NCBI GenBank assembly: GCA_918244965.1 | Contig: CAKJYC010000004.1 | Location: 1 to 64,000 of the forward strand | DNA length: 64,000 nt | Reading direction: 5' to 3' | From: Clostridiales bacterium | GTDB lineage: Bacteria; Bacillota; Clostridia; Christensenellales; CAG-138 | Shown here: positions 1 to 7,129 of the stretch, piece by piece | Numbering within the stretch: the first letter of the stretch is position 1 | How the letters are laid out: every line of letters begins with the position of its first letter | Translations under genes and position numbers: made by a program | Notes under the pieces: model-generated | Told to the model about the DNA's origin: nothing | The model's input: only the letters and a program-made list of their open reading frames with translations | Database searches by the model: none

Positions 1-4
1 GCAT
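1..4 (-). CDS. 5' end of a gene leaving the window leftward
   Basis: An ATG on the minus strand (complement of CAT at 2-4) lies 7 bases after a perfect AGGAGG ribosome site (complement of 12-17). Only the start codon is inside the window, so the product cannot be named. The masked ribosome site upstream resembles the protection seen at the ends of some insertion sequences, so a transposase is one guess. Confidence 0.4.
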
Positions 5-11
5 CTTAATG

Positions 12-80
12 TCCTCCTGATGTGTTATTTCGGTGTAACTGGCAGGTCACACTTGTACTATAACACATCAGGAGTTTTTT
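12..80 (-). promoter_or_regulatory. Inverted repeat masking a ribosome site, with internal promoter
   Basis: CTCCTGATGTGTTAT (14-28) and its exact complement at 60-74 form a 15-bp stem with a 31-nt loop, followed on the plus strand by six Ts (75-80). Read on the minus strand, the inner arm contains the AGGAGG ribosome site of the gene starting at position 4. An extended -10 box (TGT TATAGT, complement of 57-62) sits at the end of the outer arm, so a transcript from it would start in the loop and lack the outer arm. Only transcripts entering from outside would fold up and hide the ribosome site. On the plus strand the same stem plus T-run could act as a terminator. Confidence 0.6.
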
Positions 81-109
81 GACTGTTTCACCGGTTAACC
101 TCTACTGAA

Positions 110-132
110 CCCCGCCACTATGGCGGGGTTTT
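110..132 (+). terminator. Rho-independent terminator
   Basis: CCCCGCCA, loop CTA, TGGCGGGG, then TTTT. A compact GC-rich 8-bp stem with a T-run on the plus strand. No plus-strand gene precedes it inside the window, so it probably serves a gene to the left, possibly one separated from it by an insertion. Confidence 0.7.
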
Positions 133-146
133 CGGAATACAACCAA

Positions 147-171
147 AAGGATCCGGAAAGCCGGATCCTTT
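147..171 (-). terminator. Terminator of the ComEC-like gene
   Basis: AAAGGATCCGG, loop AAAG, CCGGATCCTTT, directly after the minus-strand stop codon at 176. A/T tracts on both sides make it usable from either direction. Confidence 0.75.
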
Positions 172-175
172 CTAT

Positions 176-985
176 TTACTGTGCCGGTTTGATCGTTCCG
201 CCGGATGCGGTCAGATGGATGTCGCCATCCTTTGTCTGCAATATGACGGGATCAAAAACGTCGATCGTTTCAAGTGTTTCCGTTTCTGCGGGGTTTTTCT
301 GAGAATCGCATATGATCACATAGGACGGCATCGTTGTTGCCATCAGCGCGAAGGTGTTGCTGTCATAGACGCCGTGGTGCGGCAGCTTCAGTACGTCGCA
401 GGTCAGATTGTGTGTTCCGTAAATCAGCCTGCTGAGCTCACTGCCTACAGCGTCGCCCATCAGAAGATATGTTTTCCCATTGTACCGGATCCTTGTGATC
501 AGCGACTGTTCGTTGTCGCTCTTGCCGTCGTATTCGACCGGCGAGGGCCAGATCGAGACGTCGGTCTCCCCGTATGTCAGGGCAAGGTCGGCGGTCAAAT
601 AGTCGACCTGCGCGTTTGATTGTGCGAGCGCGGCGTGCAGCTGGGTATGCTGCTTGGATTCCTTTTCATAGGAGGGCAAAACGACCCTGTCGATCGGAAT
701 GCATTGGATGATCGTATCCGCGCCGCCGATGTGATCCTTATCAAAGTGCGTCAGAACAAGCAGGTCGATCTTTTCCACGCCGAGCGCGCCGAGCTTCTCG
801 ACCAGCTCTTTGCCGTCACCGTTTTCGCCGGTGTCGATCATGACGACCGCATCGTTTGTTTTGATCAGTAGCGCATCCGCCTTTCCGACCGAAAAGGCAT
901 ACAGATCCAGCTGTTCGGGCGTCTTCGACAAGCCGCAGCCGAACAGCAGCAACAGTGTAAATGCAATGATACACAACCGTTTCAT
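176..985 (-). CDS. Secreted ComEC/Rec2-like metallo-beta-lactamase-fold lipoprotein
   Basis: A 269-residue protein with a lipoprotein signal (MKRLCIIAF..., lipobox LFGC at residues 14-17), so it should be tethered outside the membrane. The body is one metallo-beta-lactamase fold with the metal motif LTHFDKDHIGGAD and the later LPHHG motif, as in the C-terminal domain of the DNA-uptake channel ComEC but without the channel part. Stand-alone forms are common in Clostridia and their substrate is usually unknown (nuclease or phosphodiesterase). There is no ribosome site: the -10 box TATACT (complement of 992-997) ends six bases before the ATG, so the mRNA probably starts at the start codon. Confidence 0.8.
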   Translation of the reverse strand: MKRLCIIAFTLLLLFGCGLSKTPEQLDLYAFSVGKADALLIKTNDAVVMIDTGENGDGKELVEKLGALGVEKIDLLVLTHFDKDHIGGADTIIQCIPIDRVVLPSYEKESKQHTQLHAALAQSNAQVDYLTADLALTYGETDVSIWPSPVEYDGKSDNEQSLITRIRYNGKTYLLMGDAVGSELSRLIYGTHNLTCDVLKLPHHGVYDSNTFALMATTMPSYVIICDSQKNPAETETLETIDVFDPVILQTKDGDIHLTASGGTIKPAQ

Positions 986-991
986 GGCTTA

Positions 992-1041
992 AGTATACCC
1001 GAAAAATACGGCGTTGACAAGCCCGCAGATTGTGATATAAT
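992..1041. promoter_or_regulatory. Divergent promoters sharing one -35 box
   Basis: Leftward: TTGTCA (complement of 1015-1020), 17-bp spacer, TATACT (complement of 992-997), then six bases to the ATG at 985. Rightward: TTGACA (1014-1019), 16-bp spacer, TATAAT (1036-1041). The two -35 boxes are the two strands of the same seven bases, so RNA polymerase can occupy only one direction at a time. Confidence 0.75.
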
Positions 1042-1042
1042 T

Positions 1043-1071
1043 ATGACACGAACAAATGTTCGTATTATACT
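1043..1071 (+). promoter_or_regulatory. SOS-controlled promoter with LexA box in the spacer
   Basis: CGAACAAATGTTCG (1049-1062) matches the Bacillus LexA consensus CGAAC-RNRY-GTTCG at every position. It fills the 17-bp spacer between a -35-like ATGACA (1043-1048) and a -10 TATACT (1066-1071). It also lies at the expected start point of the stronger upstream promoter (TATAAT at 1036-1041). LexA bound here should block both. The window's own lexA gene has a related box. Confidence 0.8.
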
Positions 1072-1077
1072 ATGAAG

Positions 1078-1311
1078 ATGTATGTTGGCGTCGAAAGCTA
1101 TACGGATGAGAGCGGGCATACGCGGCCGCGTTTTGTGTACTGGTGCGACGGACGCCGCTTCGAGGTCCAGAAGATTCTGGACGAGCGGCGCGCCGTCAGC
1201 ATCGGCGCGGGCGGACGCGGGATCCGCTATACCTGTTTGATCGAGGGGCGAAAGCGGTTCCTGTTCTTCGAAAACCCGCGCTGGTTTGTCGACACCGTGA
1301 AAAATTCATAG
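1078..1311 (+). CDS. Small SOS-box protein of unknown function (DUF6504-like)
   Basis: A 77-residue basic protein (79 if the ATG at 1072 is used) with many aromatic and Arg residues, ending ENPRWFVDTVKNS. The pattern (RFVYWCDGRRFEVQKILD, then a Gly-rich turn, then hydrophobic strands and RWF) looks like a small beta-barrel. It recalls the actinobacterial DUF6504 family that, as I remember it, often sits beside error-prone polymerase genes; this is a tentative resemblance only. There is no ribosome site before either ATG. The -10 box TATACT ends six bases before the ATG at 1078, which favours that start on a leaderless mRNA. The perfect LexA box upstream implies a role in the DNA-damage response. 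Confidence 0.65.
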   Translation: MYVGVESYTDESGHTRPRFVYWCDGRRFEVQKILDERRAVSIGAGGRGIRYTCLIEGRKRFLFFENPRWFVDTVKNS

Positions 1312-1341
1312 GAAACAGTAGCAACCGCGAAAAAACTGTGT

Positions 1342-1347
1342 TATAAT
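1342..1347 (+). promoter_or_regulatory. -10 box upstream of the 106-residue hypothetical gene
   Basis: TATAAT at 1342-1347, 27 bases before the start codon at 1374. No good -35 box is visible at the right distance. Confidence 0.5.
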
Positions 1348-1373
1348 ATGAAATCATCAATATGGAGGCGTCT

Positions 1374-1694
1374 ATGGAACAGGAATACAGCGTGGAAAAC
1401 GCTAAGGCGTTTATCAAGCAGAAATTCATGGAGCAGGGGGATTTTCTCATTCTGAAGGAGGAGATCTTCGACGCGATGCTGGACCGGATCGTTGAACTGG
1501 ATGAGAGCTTTATGGAGTCATCCGGCGTCAACGACGGCGAGGTCTACGACGACGATAAGGCGTTCGACTATCTCTTCGAGGAGATGCAGAAATCCTTCCC
1601 GGAGCAGAAAATGTATTGCATGCGCTTCGTCGAGGACTACATGGACTACAGCGAAGGCTATCTCGAAAGCATCGGCGCGATCGAGTGGGATTGA
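1374..1694 (+). CDS. Conserved-looking acidic hypothetical protein
   Basis: A 106-residue, strongly acidic, mostly helical soluble protein beginning MEQEYSVENAKAF. An in-frame ATG at 1362 is rejected because the GGAGG ribosome site (1364-1368) overlaps it and sits five bases before the ATG at 1374. No signal peptide, membrane segment or metal motif is visible. Its stop codon overlaps the start region of the SGNH hydrolase gene, so the two are probably cotranscribed. I do not recognise the family. Confidence 0.7.
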   Translation: MEQEYSVENAKAFIKQKFMEQGDFLILKEEIFDAMLDRIVELDESFMESSGVNDGEVYDDDKAFDYLFEEMQKSFPEQKMYCMRFVEDYMDYSEGYLESIGAIEWD

Positions 1695-1699
1695 CGGCG

Positions 1700-2410
1700 T
1701 TGAAGGTCCTCTTTGTCGGCAACAGTCATACATACTTCAACGACATGCCGGAGCAATTTTCCCGCATGTGCGAATCGCTGACGGGCGAGCGGCCGGAGAT
1801 CACGATGCTTGCCTTCTCGAACCGTACGCTGACATGGCACGTCAGGGAATACTTCTCCGTGCGCTTTGCGCTGTTGTACGGATCGTATGATTATTGCGTG
1901 ATCCAGCAGTTCGGGCATCCGATCCCGCCGATCGAGGAGACCGAGCCGCCGCTTCAAAAGCTCTTGACGCTTTGTGAACAGGCCGGCACAAAACCGGTCC
2001 TCTACATGACGTGGGCAAAGCGCGAGGAACCGGAGAAGGCGGCATACATCAGCGACATCTACCGGACGCTGGCAAAGCGGTACAACACTATGCTTGCGCC
2101 GATGGCGGAGGTGTTTGAAGCGATCCGGACGGAACATCCGGAGATCGACCTGTACTGGCAAGACGGCTCACATGCGTCGCCGTACGGAGACTACCTGATT
2201 GCCGCAACGCTTGCGCTGCTTTTGACCGGCAGTACGGATGCCGCAAGGCTTCCGGACGTCCTGTTGGATTTCCGTGTGCAGTTCGATCGGGAAAAAGGTC
2301 CGCAGGCGGTTGAGAACGAAGAGGAGATAGAGATCGCCCCGAATCCCGCGTACACGGCGATCCTGCGCGATTACGCCGTAAAAGCGGTTCTGGCGCAGCA
2401 GAAACGATGA
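1700..2410 (+). CDS. SGNH/GDSL-fold hydrolase-like protein
   Basis: About 236 residues from a TTG start (LKVLFVGNSHTYFND). The opening GNSHTY block carries the nucleophile Ser of the SGNH fold, and the late block DGSHASPYGDYL carries the paired Asp and His of the catalytic triad. Such enzymes remove acyl groups from sugars or lipids. The start is uncertain: TTG at 1691 overlaps the previous stop, but the GTGGGA ribosome site (1685-1690) is better spaced for the TTG at 1700. The stop overlaps the start of the acyltransferase gene (ATGA), so acyl addition and removal on a surface polymer may be linked. Confidence 0.7.
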   Translation: MKVLFVGNSHTYFNDMPEQFSRMCESLTGERPEITMLAFSNRTLTWHVREYFSVRFALLYGSYDYCVIQQFGHPIPPIEETEPPLQKLLTLCEQAGTKPVLYMTWAKREEPEKAAYISDIYRTLAKRYNTMLAPMAEVFEAIRTEHPEIDLYWQDGSHASPYGDYLIAATLALLLTGSTDAARLPDVLLDFRVQFDREKGPQAVENEEEIEIAPNPAYTAILRDYAVKAVLAQQKR

Positions 2411-3621
2411 AGAGCACGGTTTCGAAAAGCCGCATAACGTCCGTGTTCGAGGTCGATACGGTGCACATCGGTGTATTGGACGGGATCCGTGCGCTTGCGG
2501 TACTGTGTGTGCTGTGGTTTCATTTCTGGCAGCAGACATGGCTGATGCCGGTGTACGAGACCTCGCTGCTCGGCTGGATGGGTGTTTCGAGGATCAATCC
2601 GGATACGCTGCGTCGCTGCGGGTATCTTTGCGTCGATCTGATGCTGCTGCTTTCCGCGTTCGTGCTGTATCTGCCGATCGCGCGAAGCGTGTTTTGCGGA
2701 ACGAAGCCGGATCCGGTCAAACGGTTCTGGCGGAAGCGGATCGCCCGCATCGTACCGAGCTACCTGTTCGCTGTGATCGTCATGTTCGTCGTTGCGTGCA
2801 TCGAAGGCATGTATCACGGGAAAGCGGGATTTGCGGTCAAGGACCTTCTGACGCACCTGACGTTTACACAGATGCTGTTCAACGACACGTATCTGTTTAC
2901 GGCGATCACGGCAGTCATGTGGACGGTGTGCATCGAAGTCGCGTTTTACCTGATCTTTCCGCTGCTCTCGAAGGCGTTTCGTGCAAAACCGCTGCTGACC
3001 TACGCAACGATGCTGCTGATCGGCTGCTGCTTCACCTACGGGATCGCACCTGCACTCGGTGAACCGCGCGTCATGGTCAACCGGTTTCTGACGTTTCTGC
3101 CGGTGTTTGCAAACGGCATGATGGCGGCGCATCTGTATGTCTGGTATGCCGAACGCGTGAAGCGCAAAACGATCCCGTCGATCGTAGGCACGATCTCGGC
3201 GGCCGCGGCGCTGTATGCGATCGCGCGGCTGTTTCAGATGTGTGTATCGACCGGTAAAGCGGGCGATCAGCAGATTTGGCAGATGCAGTACCGGATCGTT
3301 CTGTCGTTTGCGTTTACGGTCCTTCTGCTGGGGACTGCGATCTCCGCAAAGCCGATCCGCAAGATCCTGGACAATCGTGTTCTTGCTTCGATCGCCGCAG
3401 TATCCTACAACCTGTATCTTTGGCATCAGTGGATTATTGTGCGAATCTGCATGTCGTTCGGTGCAAAGAGCGGGAAGGATATTTCGGCGCGAGGCGCAGG
3501 ATTTCAATGGACGGTGACGCTCATGGGCCTTGTGGCTGCATTTGGCGTCGCGATACTGATCACATACGGGCTGGAACGCCCGTTGTCAAAACAAATTCTG
3601 AAAATAAGGAAGGAGATCTAA
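2407..3621 (+). CDS. Membrane acyltransferase, OafA/YrhL (acyltransferase 3) family
   Basis: A 404-residue polytopic membrane protein with about ten hydrophobic segments. The first helix has the family signature GVLDGIRALAVLCVLWFHF, including the essential His, and an Arg-rich loop (KRFWRKRIARIVPSY) follows, as in OafA-type enzymes. These transfer acetyl or other acyl groups from the cytoplasm to extracellular sugars or cell-wall polymers. The ATG overlaps the stop of the SGNH hydrolase gene by four bases, indicating translational coupling. The acceptor cannot be read from the sequence. Confidence 0.85.
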   Translation: MKSTVSKSRITSVFEVDTVHIGVLDGIRALAVLCVLWFHFWQQTWLMPVYETSLLGWMGVSRINPDTLRRCGYLCVDLMLLLSAFVLYLPIARSVFCGTKPDPVKRFWRKRIARIVPSYLFAVIVMFVVACIEGMYHGKAGFAVKDLLTHLTFTQMLFNDTYLFTAITAVMWTVCIEVAFYLIFPLLSKAFRAKPLLTYATMLLIGCCFTYGIAPALGEPRVMVNRFLTFLPVFANGMMAAHLYVWYAERVKRKTIPSIVGTISAAAALYAIARLFQMCVSTGKAGDQQIWQMQYRIVLSFAFTVLLLGTAISAKPIRKILDNRVLASIAAVSYNLYLWHQWIIVRICMSFGAKSGKDISARGAGFQWTVTLMGLVAAFGVAILITYGLERPLSKQILKIRKEI

Positions 3622-3622
3622 T

Positions 3623-3871
3623 ATGCATTACACGGCAAAGGTCAACAACGTATGTTCCACCAAGGTCGACTTCGATCTTGTGGACGGCAAGGTACACAAT
3701 GTCGTCTTTACCGGCGGTTGCAACGGCAATCTGAAGGCGATCGGCAAGCTGGTCGAGGGCATGGAGCGCGAAAAGCTCGTCAGCATTCTGAAAGGCAATA
3801 CCTGCGGACCGAGCAGCACATCCTGTGCGGATCAGCTCGCGCGAGCCGTGGAGCAGGCGGAGGAAGCATAA
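3623..3871 (+). CDS. TSCPD-domain protein, TIGR03905-like
   Basis: An 82-residue protein with the pattern FTGGCNGNLKAIGKL and the Cys block NTCGPSSTSCADQLA. This matches the short stand-alone TSCPD proteins of Clostridia, related to a C-terminal region found in some ribonucleotide reductases. Three cysteines (in GGC, NTC and SSTSC) suggest metal or redox chemistry, but the function of the stand-alone form is not established. It has an AAGGAG ribosome site, starts right after the acyltransferase stop and is followed at two bases by the glucokinase gene. Confidence 0.8.
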   Translation: MHYTAKVNNVCSTKVDFDLVDGKVHNVVFTGGCNGNLKAIGKLVEGMEREKLVSILKGNTCGPSSTSCADQLARAVEQAEEA

Positions 3872-3873
3872 CG

Positions 3874-4758
3874 ATGCGCTTCGGATATGATATCGGCGGC
3901 ACAAACATTGCCGCAGGCCTTTTGAACGACGAGAACAAGCTGATCGTCAAGGAATCCAGACCGTTCCCGCGCGGACAGGGAACAGATGCCGTGATCGGCG
4001 TCTGCGAGGCCCTGTATCGTTCGATCCTTGGAAAGGCGGACGTTTCCGAGGAACACATTACCGGCGTCGGCGTTGCAGTTCCCGGCAGCGTCAATGCGGA
4101 CAAGGGGATCGTCATCGACGCGCACAATCTCGGTTTTCATGATACGCCGCTCATGGATCTGCTCGGCGCTGCGCTGCATCAGCCCGTCGCGCTGATCAAC
4201 GATGCAGATGCGGCGACACTTGCAGAACACCGCATCGGCGCGCTGAAAGGTACGGAGACCGCAGCGCTGATCACGATCGGCACAGGCATCGGCGGCGGGT
4301 TGATTTTCAACGGCGAGCTGTATCGCGGCGGGCGCAAAAACGGAACCGAGCCGGGCCACATGGTGCTCAGAAACGGCGGCAGAAAATGCACCTGCGGCAT
4401 TGAAGGCTGTGCAGAAGCATATTGCTCTGCGACGCGTCTGACCGTCGACGGAGCCAAGCTCGGTCATCCGAGCGCAAAGGAATTGATCGACGCAGCAAGG
4501 AACGACGAACCGGAAGCGCTGCAGCTGTTCAAAACATATGTCGACGATCTCGGCAGCTATCTTGCTTCGATCGTCAATCTGCTTGATCCGGAACGGATCG
4601 CAATCGGCGGCGGCGTCTGCGGCGCAGGCAGTTTCTTGCTCGATCCGCTGCGCGCCGATGTGGAGCAGAAGTGCTTCTTTAAAACCTGTCCGGAGATCGT
4701 TGTTGCGTCTGCTGGCAATGACGCCGGCATCATCGGCGCTTGCCTGATCGCGGAATAA
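3874..4758 (+). CDS. ROK-family glucokinase-type sugar kinase
   Basis: 294 residues. The N-terminal phosphate loop FGYDIGGTNIAAGL, the central GTGIGGGLIFNGELY block and the zinc-binding motif CTCGIEGCAEAY (following the GHM of EPGHMVL) are all typical of ROK kinases, which phosphorylate glucose or related sugars with ATP. The ATG at 3874 is two bases after the TSCPD stop and gives the expected N terminus; longer in-frame readings overlap the TSCPD gene. A strong bidirectional terminator follows. Exact sugar preference (glucose, N-acetylglucosamine or mannose) is not decided by the motifs. Confidence 0.85.
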   Translation: MRFGYDIGGTNIAAGLLNDENKLIVKESRPFPRGQGTDAVIGVCEALYRSILGKADVSEEHITGVGVAVPGSVNADKGIVIDAHNLGFHDTPLMDLLGAALHQPVALINDADAATLAEHRIGALKGTETAALITIGTGIGGGLIFNGELYRGGRKNGTEPGHMVLRNGGRKCTCGIEGCAEAYCSATRLTVDGAKLGHPSAKELIDAARNDEPEALQLFKTYVDDLGSYLASIVNLLDPERIAIGGGVCGAGSFLLDPLRADVEQKCFFKTCPEIVVASAGNDAGIIGACLIAE

Positions 4759-4765
4759 GTGTATG

Positions 4766-4792
4766 AAAAAAGCGGCTCAAAAGCCGCTTTTT
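4766..4792. terminator. Bidirectional terminator between convergent genes
   Basis: AAAAAGCGGCT, loop CAA, AAGCCGCTTTTT. It serves the glucokinase gene on the plus strand and the SDR gene on the minus strand. Confidence 0.85.
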
Positions 4793-4804
4793 GCGTGCGC
4801 ACAA

Positions 4805-5530
4805 TTAAACCGTATACCCGCCGTCGCAGCAGAGTACCTGTCCGGTGACAAAGCGTGCACCGGCAAGATAGAATACGGCTTCGGCAACATCCTGCGGCGT
4901 GCCGAGTCGGCACAGCGGTGTATCCAAACGGAATGATTCCAGCTCGGCGTCGGACAGGTGCGCATTCATCGCAGTCGGAATAAGCCCCGGCGCAACGGCA
5001 TTCACGGTGACGTCGGACGGCGCAAGCTCCTTTGAAAGCGCTTTGGTAAAGCCGATGAGCGCGGCTTTCGAGGCAGAATAGACGACCTCGCACGAGCCCC
5101 CGACGACGCCCCACATGGATGAAATGTTGACGACGGAGCCGTGCTGTGCGCGAAGATCGTCTGTCAAAAGACGCGTCAGGCGCATCGCCGCGTGTACATT
5201 TGTATCGAAAACGTGATCATAGTCCGCATCGGTCGTTTCTGAAAACAGTTTTTGCGGAAGTGCGACGCCCGCGCAATTCACAAGGACGGAAATCCTGCCG
5301 AGACGCCGATGGATTTCGTACAGCATCTCCTGTACGGAGTCCGGATCGTTGAGATCGCATTGTAAAGCTGCATAGTCAGCATCTTCCGGAAGCGTACGGA
5401 TCAGCGTGTCGATCGCTTGCCGGTTGGAACGGTATTGCAGTGCGACGGCATAGCCGGCATCGGCAAAGCGCTTTGCGATCGCGGATCCGATCCCTCCGGA
5501 TGCGCCGGTTATCAGAGCAGTTCGTTTCAT
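4805..5530 (-). CDS. Short-chain dehydrogenase/reductase, FabG-like
   Basis: 241 residues. NAD(P)-binding motif TGASGGIGSAIA at residues 8-19, NCAG block, catalytic Ser (NISSMW) and Tyr-Lys pair (VVYSASKAALIGF), and the C-terminal DGGYTV. The length and motifs match 3-oxoacyl-ACP reductase-type SDRs, but many such paralogues act on other carbonyls, and no other fatty-acid gene is near, so the substrate is open. Its ATG overlaps the stop of the upstream lipoprotein gene by four bases, with a GGAGGGAAC ribosome site. Confidence 0.8.
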   Translation of the reverse strand: MKRTALITGASGGIGSAIAKRFADAGYAVALQYRSNRQAIDTLIRTLPEDADYAALQCDLNDPDSVQEMLYEIHRRLGRISVLVNCAGVALPQKLFSETTDADYDHVFDTNVHAAMRLTRLLTDDLRAQHGSVVNISSMWGVVGGSCEVVYSASKAALIGFTKALSKELAPSDVTVNAVAPGLIPTAMNAHLSDAELESFRLDTPLCRLGTPQDVAEAVFYLAGARFVTGQVLCCDGGYTV

Positions 5531-6021
5531 GTTCCCTCCGTAAAGCGGATCGAACGCATCATGGCGTCGAAAGCATGGATGTAATCGTCGGAATCCCGAT
5601 TCAGAAGCGTGAAGAAATACATCTGTTTCGCGCTGATCGCATAAATGATAAGATCGTGCTCACCCTGATCGATTGCAACCTTGCATGCAATGCGGCGTGC
5701 ATCACAGCCGTCGACCTTGCACACTTCGACAGATCCGACCGTCAGCGATTCATAGCCGCTCGTGGATTGCAGCGCTTCCCTGTATTCATCCGTCGTAAAC
5801 CTGTCAAAATACCAGTTCAGCTCGGTTGAGGAGAACGTGATCGAGCTTGACAGCAGAGGGTTCCCGTACGGTGCAAAGCATATGATCGGCATATTGTCGA
5901 CCGGTTCGAATGTGTCGGGCAGCTCTGCGGCAAAGTACGCATTTTGATATGCGTTCGCCGCTGCGCCGGAGCATCCGACGAGCATGAATAAGCAGAGGAG
6001 GAAGGGAAGAAGCCGCTTCAT
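5527..6021 (-). CDS. Small lipoprotein of unknown function
   Basis: 164 residues with a clear lipoprotein signal (MKRLLPFLLCLFMLVGC, lipobox LVGC). The mature part is a single globular domain with mixed strands (FEPVDNMPIICFAPYGNP; DDYIHAFDAMMRSIRF near the end), resembling PsbP/DUF-type lipoproteins that test as unnamed. The start at 6021 is chosen because GGAGG lies seven bases upstream and the ATG overlaps the flavin reductase stop (ATGA). It is the middle gene of a leftward three-gene operon. Confidence 0.75.
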   Translation of the reverse strand: MKRLLPFLLCLFMLVGCSGAAANAYQNAYFAAELPDTFEPVDNMPIICFAPYGNPLLSSSITFSSTELNWYFDRFTTDEYREALQSTSGYESLTVGSVEVCKVDGCDARRIACKVAIDQGEHDLIIYAISAKQMYFFTLLNRDSDDYIHAFDAMMRSIRFTEGT

Positions 6022-6497
6022 TCCGCTTCCTCCCAAACGCCCGTTATGACGCCGACCAGCATGGTATGCGTATCACCTTCGGCATAATAGCGATTGCGCA
6101 GCGTTTCATCGGAAAGAAGCTGTTCGTCAAGATCAATGCGATAGACGATACGGCACTCGATGTGATACCGGCAGCCGGCAAACCCGTCCTGCGCGCCGAA
6201 ACGGGCGGGGACAAGCGAGGCATGCAGCGCATCAATCTTGTTGACGTCGCGCCCGGACTTTGTTCCACAGGATGCAAGCTCCTTCTGCATGGTTCCCGTG
6301 AAGGGAACGCTGACGGTGAACGTGTCGCTATCCTTCAAAAGCGAATGGGTATAACGGCTTTGACGGACATAGACCGAGAACGTCGGTTTGCTCCAAAGTA
6401 CGCCGAACTGTCCCCATCCGATCGTCATGGGATTGCCCTTCACCATCAAAAACGCACCTTTTTTCAGTTGTTCAGCCGTATCCTGCATCCATGTCAT
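6018..6497 (-). CDS. Flavin reductase-like (FMN-binding split barrel) protein
   Basis: 159 residues. The opening GAFLMVKGNPMTIGWGQFGVLWSKPTFSV pattern and SRYTHSLLKDSDTFTVSVP are typical of the flavin reductase split-barrel family in Clostridia, which bind FMN and may reduce flavins or act as flavoredoxins. Ribosome site GGAGG lies nine bases before the ATG. A TATAAT box (complement of 6536-6541) lies upstream. First gene of the operon with the lipoprotein and the SDR enzyme; the link between the three is unknown. Confidence 0.75.
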   Translation of the reverse strand: MTWMQDTAEQLKKGAFLMVKGNPMTIGWGQFGVLWSKPTFSVYVRQSRYTHSLLKDSDTFTVSVPFTGTMQKELASCGTKSGRDVNKIDALHASLVPARFGAQDGFAGCRYHIECRIVYRIDLDEQLLSDETLRNRYYAEGDTHTMLVGVITGVWEEAE

Positions 6498-6558
6498 GCT
6501 GCTTCACCTCCGGTTATGATATCTTATTATAACGGATTAAACCGGAAAAATCCAGTAA

Positions 6559-6582
6559 AAAAGAAGCCCGAAGGCTTCTTTT
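6559..6582 (-). terminator. Terminator downstream of the DUF378 gene
   Basis: AAAAGAAGCC, loop CGAA, GGCTTCTTTT, eight bases after the minus-strand stop at 6592. Bidirectional in form. Confidence 0.85.
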
Positions 6583-6591
6583 GCGATTGAT

Positions 6592-6807
6592 TTATGCGTC
6601 GTCCTGCATAAACGATGTTTTCCGGACATTGCGTTGGAACAGCATCACGATTCCCCAGATCCCGCCGAGACCGACAAGAATGTAGAGAATGGTTGTTATG
6701 ACCGATCCGACGCCGAAGATCCATGTCACCAGATTGAAGTTGAACAGTCCGACCAGCAGCCAGTTCAGCGCTCCTACGATCATCAGGATCAAGGCAACGA
6801 TATTCAT
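6592..6807 (-). CDS. DUF378 small membrane protein (YuzA-like)
   Basis: 71 residues with two hydrophobic helices and the family pattern MNIVALILMIVGALNWLLVG, followed by YILVGLGGIWGI. DUF378 proteins are short two-helix membrane proteins of unknown role, common in Bacillota. An AAGGAG ribosome site sits eight bases before the ATG. The cytoplasmic tail is KTSFMQDDA. Last gene before the terminator at 6559-6582, probably in the transcript that starts with the zinc-ribbon membrane protein. Confidence 0.8.
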   Translation of the reverse strand: MNIVALILMIVGALNWLLVGLFNFNLVTWIFGVGSVITTILYILVGLGGIWGIVMLFQRNVRKTSFMQDDA

Positions 6808-6828
6808 GAAATCACTCCTTTCGCGACA

Positions 6829-7128
6829 TTAGTATGTACGCGAATCGAAGATATCATGCTCCTTTTTTTCGGGAAAGATTTCAATTTCAAACCGGTCGAA
6901 TGTAACAGGCTCCATAAAATCACGCGCTTTGAAAACTGTGTGTGAAAACTGATCAAGTTCACGTACATGCTTTTCCAGAACGACGGGGCGGGAGAGATCC
7001 AGTGCCTGACAGAGCTCGTGCAGCACAGGCATCCATCCTTCTATATCAGAAGGTCGTGCGAGAGCGAACTCCCGCACGACGTCTGATTGGATCCTTTGAT
7101 GTTGAATGGTTTTTGCCCAGATGCGCAT
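6829..7128 (-). CDS. Hypothetical protein, 99 residues
   Basis: Begins MRIWAKTIQHQRIQSDVVREF and ends DIFDSRTY. A soluble mixed alpha/beta protein without signal, metal or nucleotide motif. Proteins of this size and style (single barrel-like domain with FDRFEIEIFPE near the end) occur widely in Clostridia as uncharacterised genes. The ATG lies directly after the stop of the large membrane protein gene (TAACATG), so translation is probably coupled; the ribosome site (AAAGAAAG) is weak. In-frame starts further upstream would run inside the neighbouring gene and are rejected. Confidence 0.65.
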   Translation of the reverse strand: MRIWAKTIQHQRIQSDVVREFALARPSDIEGWMPVLHELCQALDLSRPVVLEKHVRELDQFSHTVFKARDFMEPVTFDRFEIEIFPEKKEHDIFDSRTY

Positions 7129-7129
7129 G

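Noticed and set aside
2371-3507. 378-codon Arg/Gln/His-rich frame opposite the acyltransferase
   Set aside because: Composition is typical of antisense to a GC-rich membrane gene; no domain visible.
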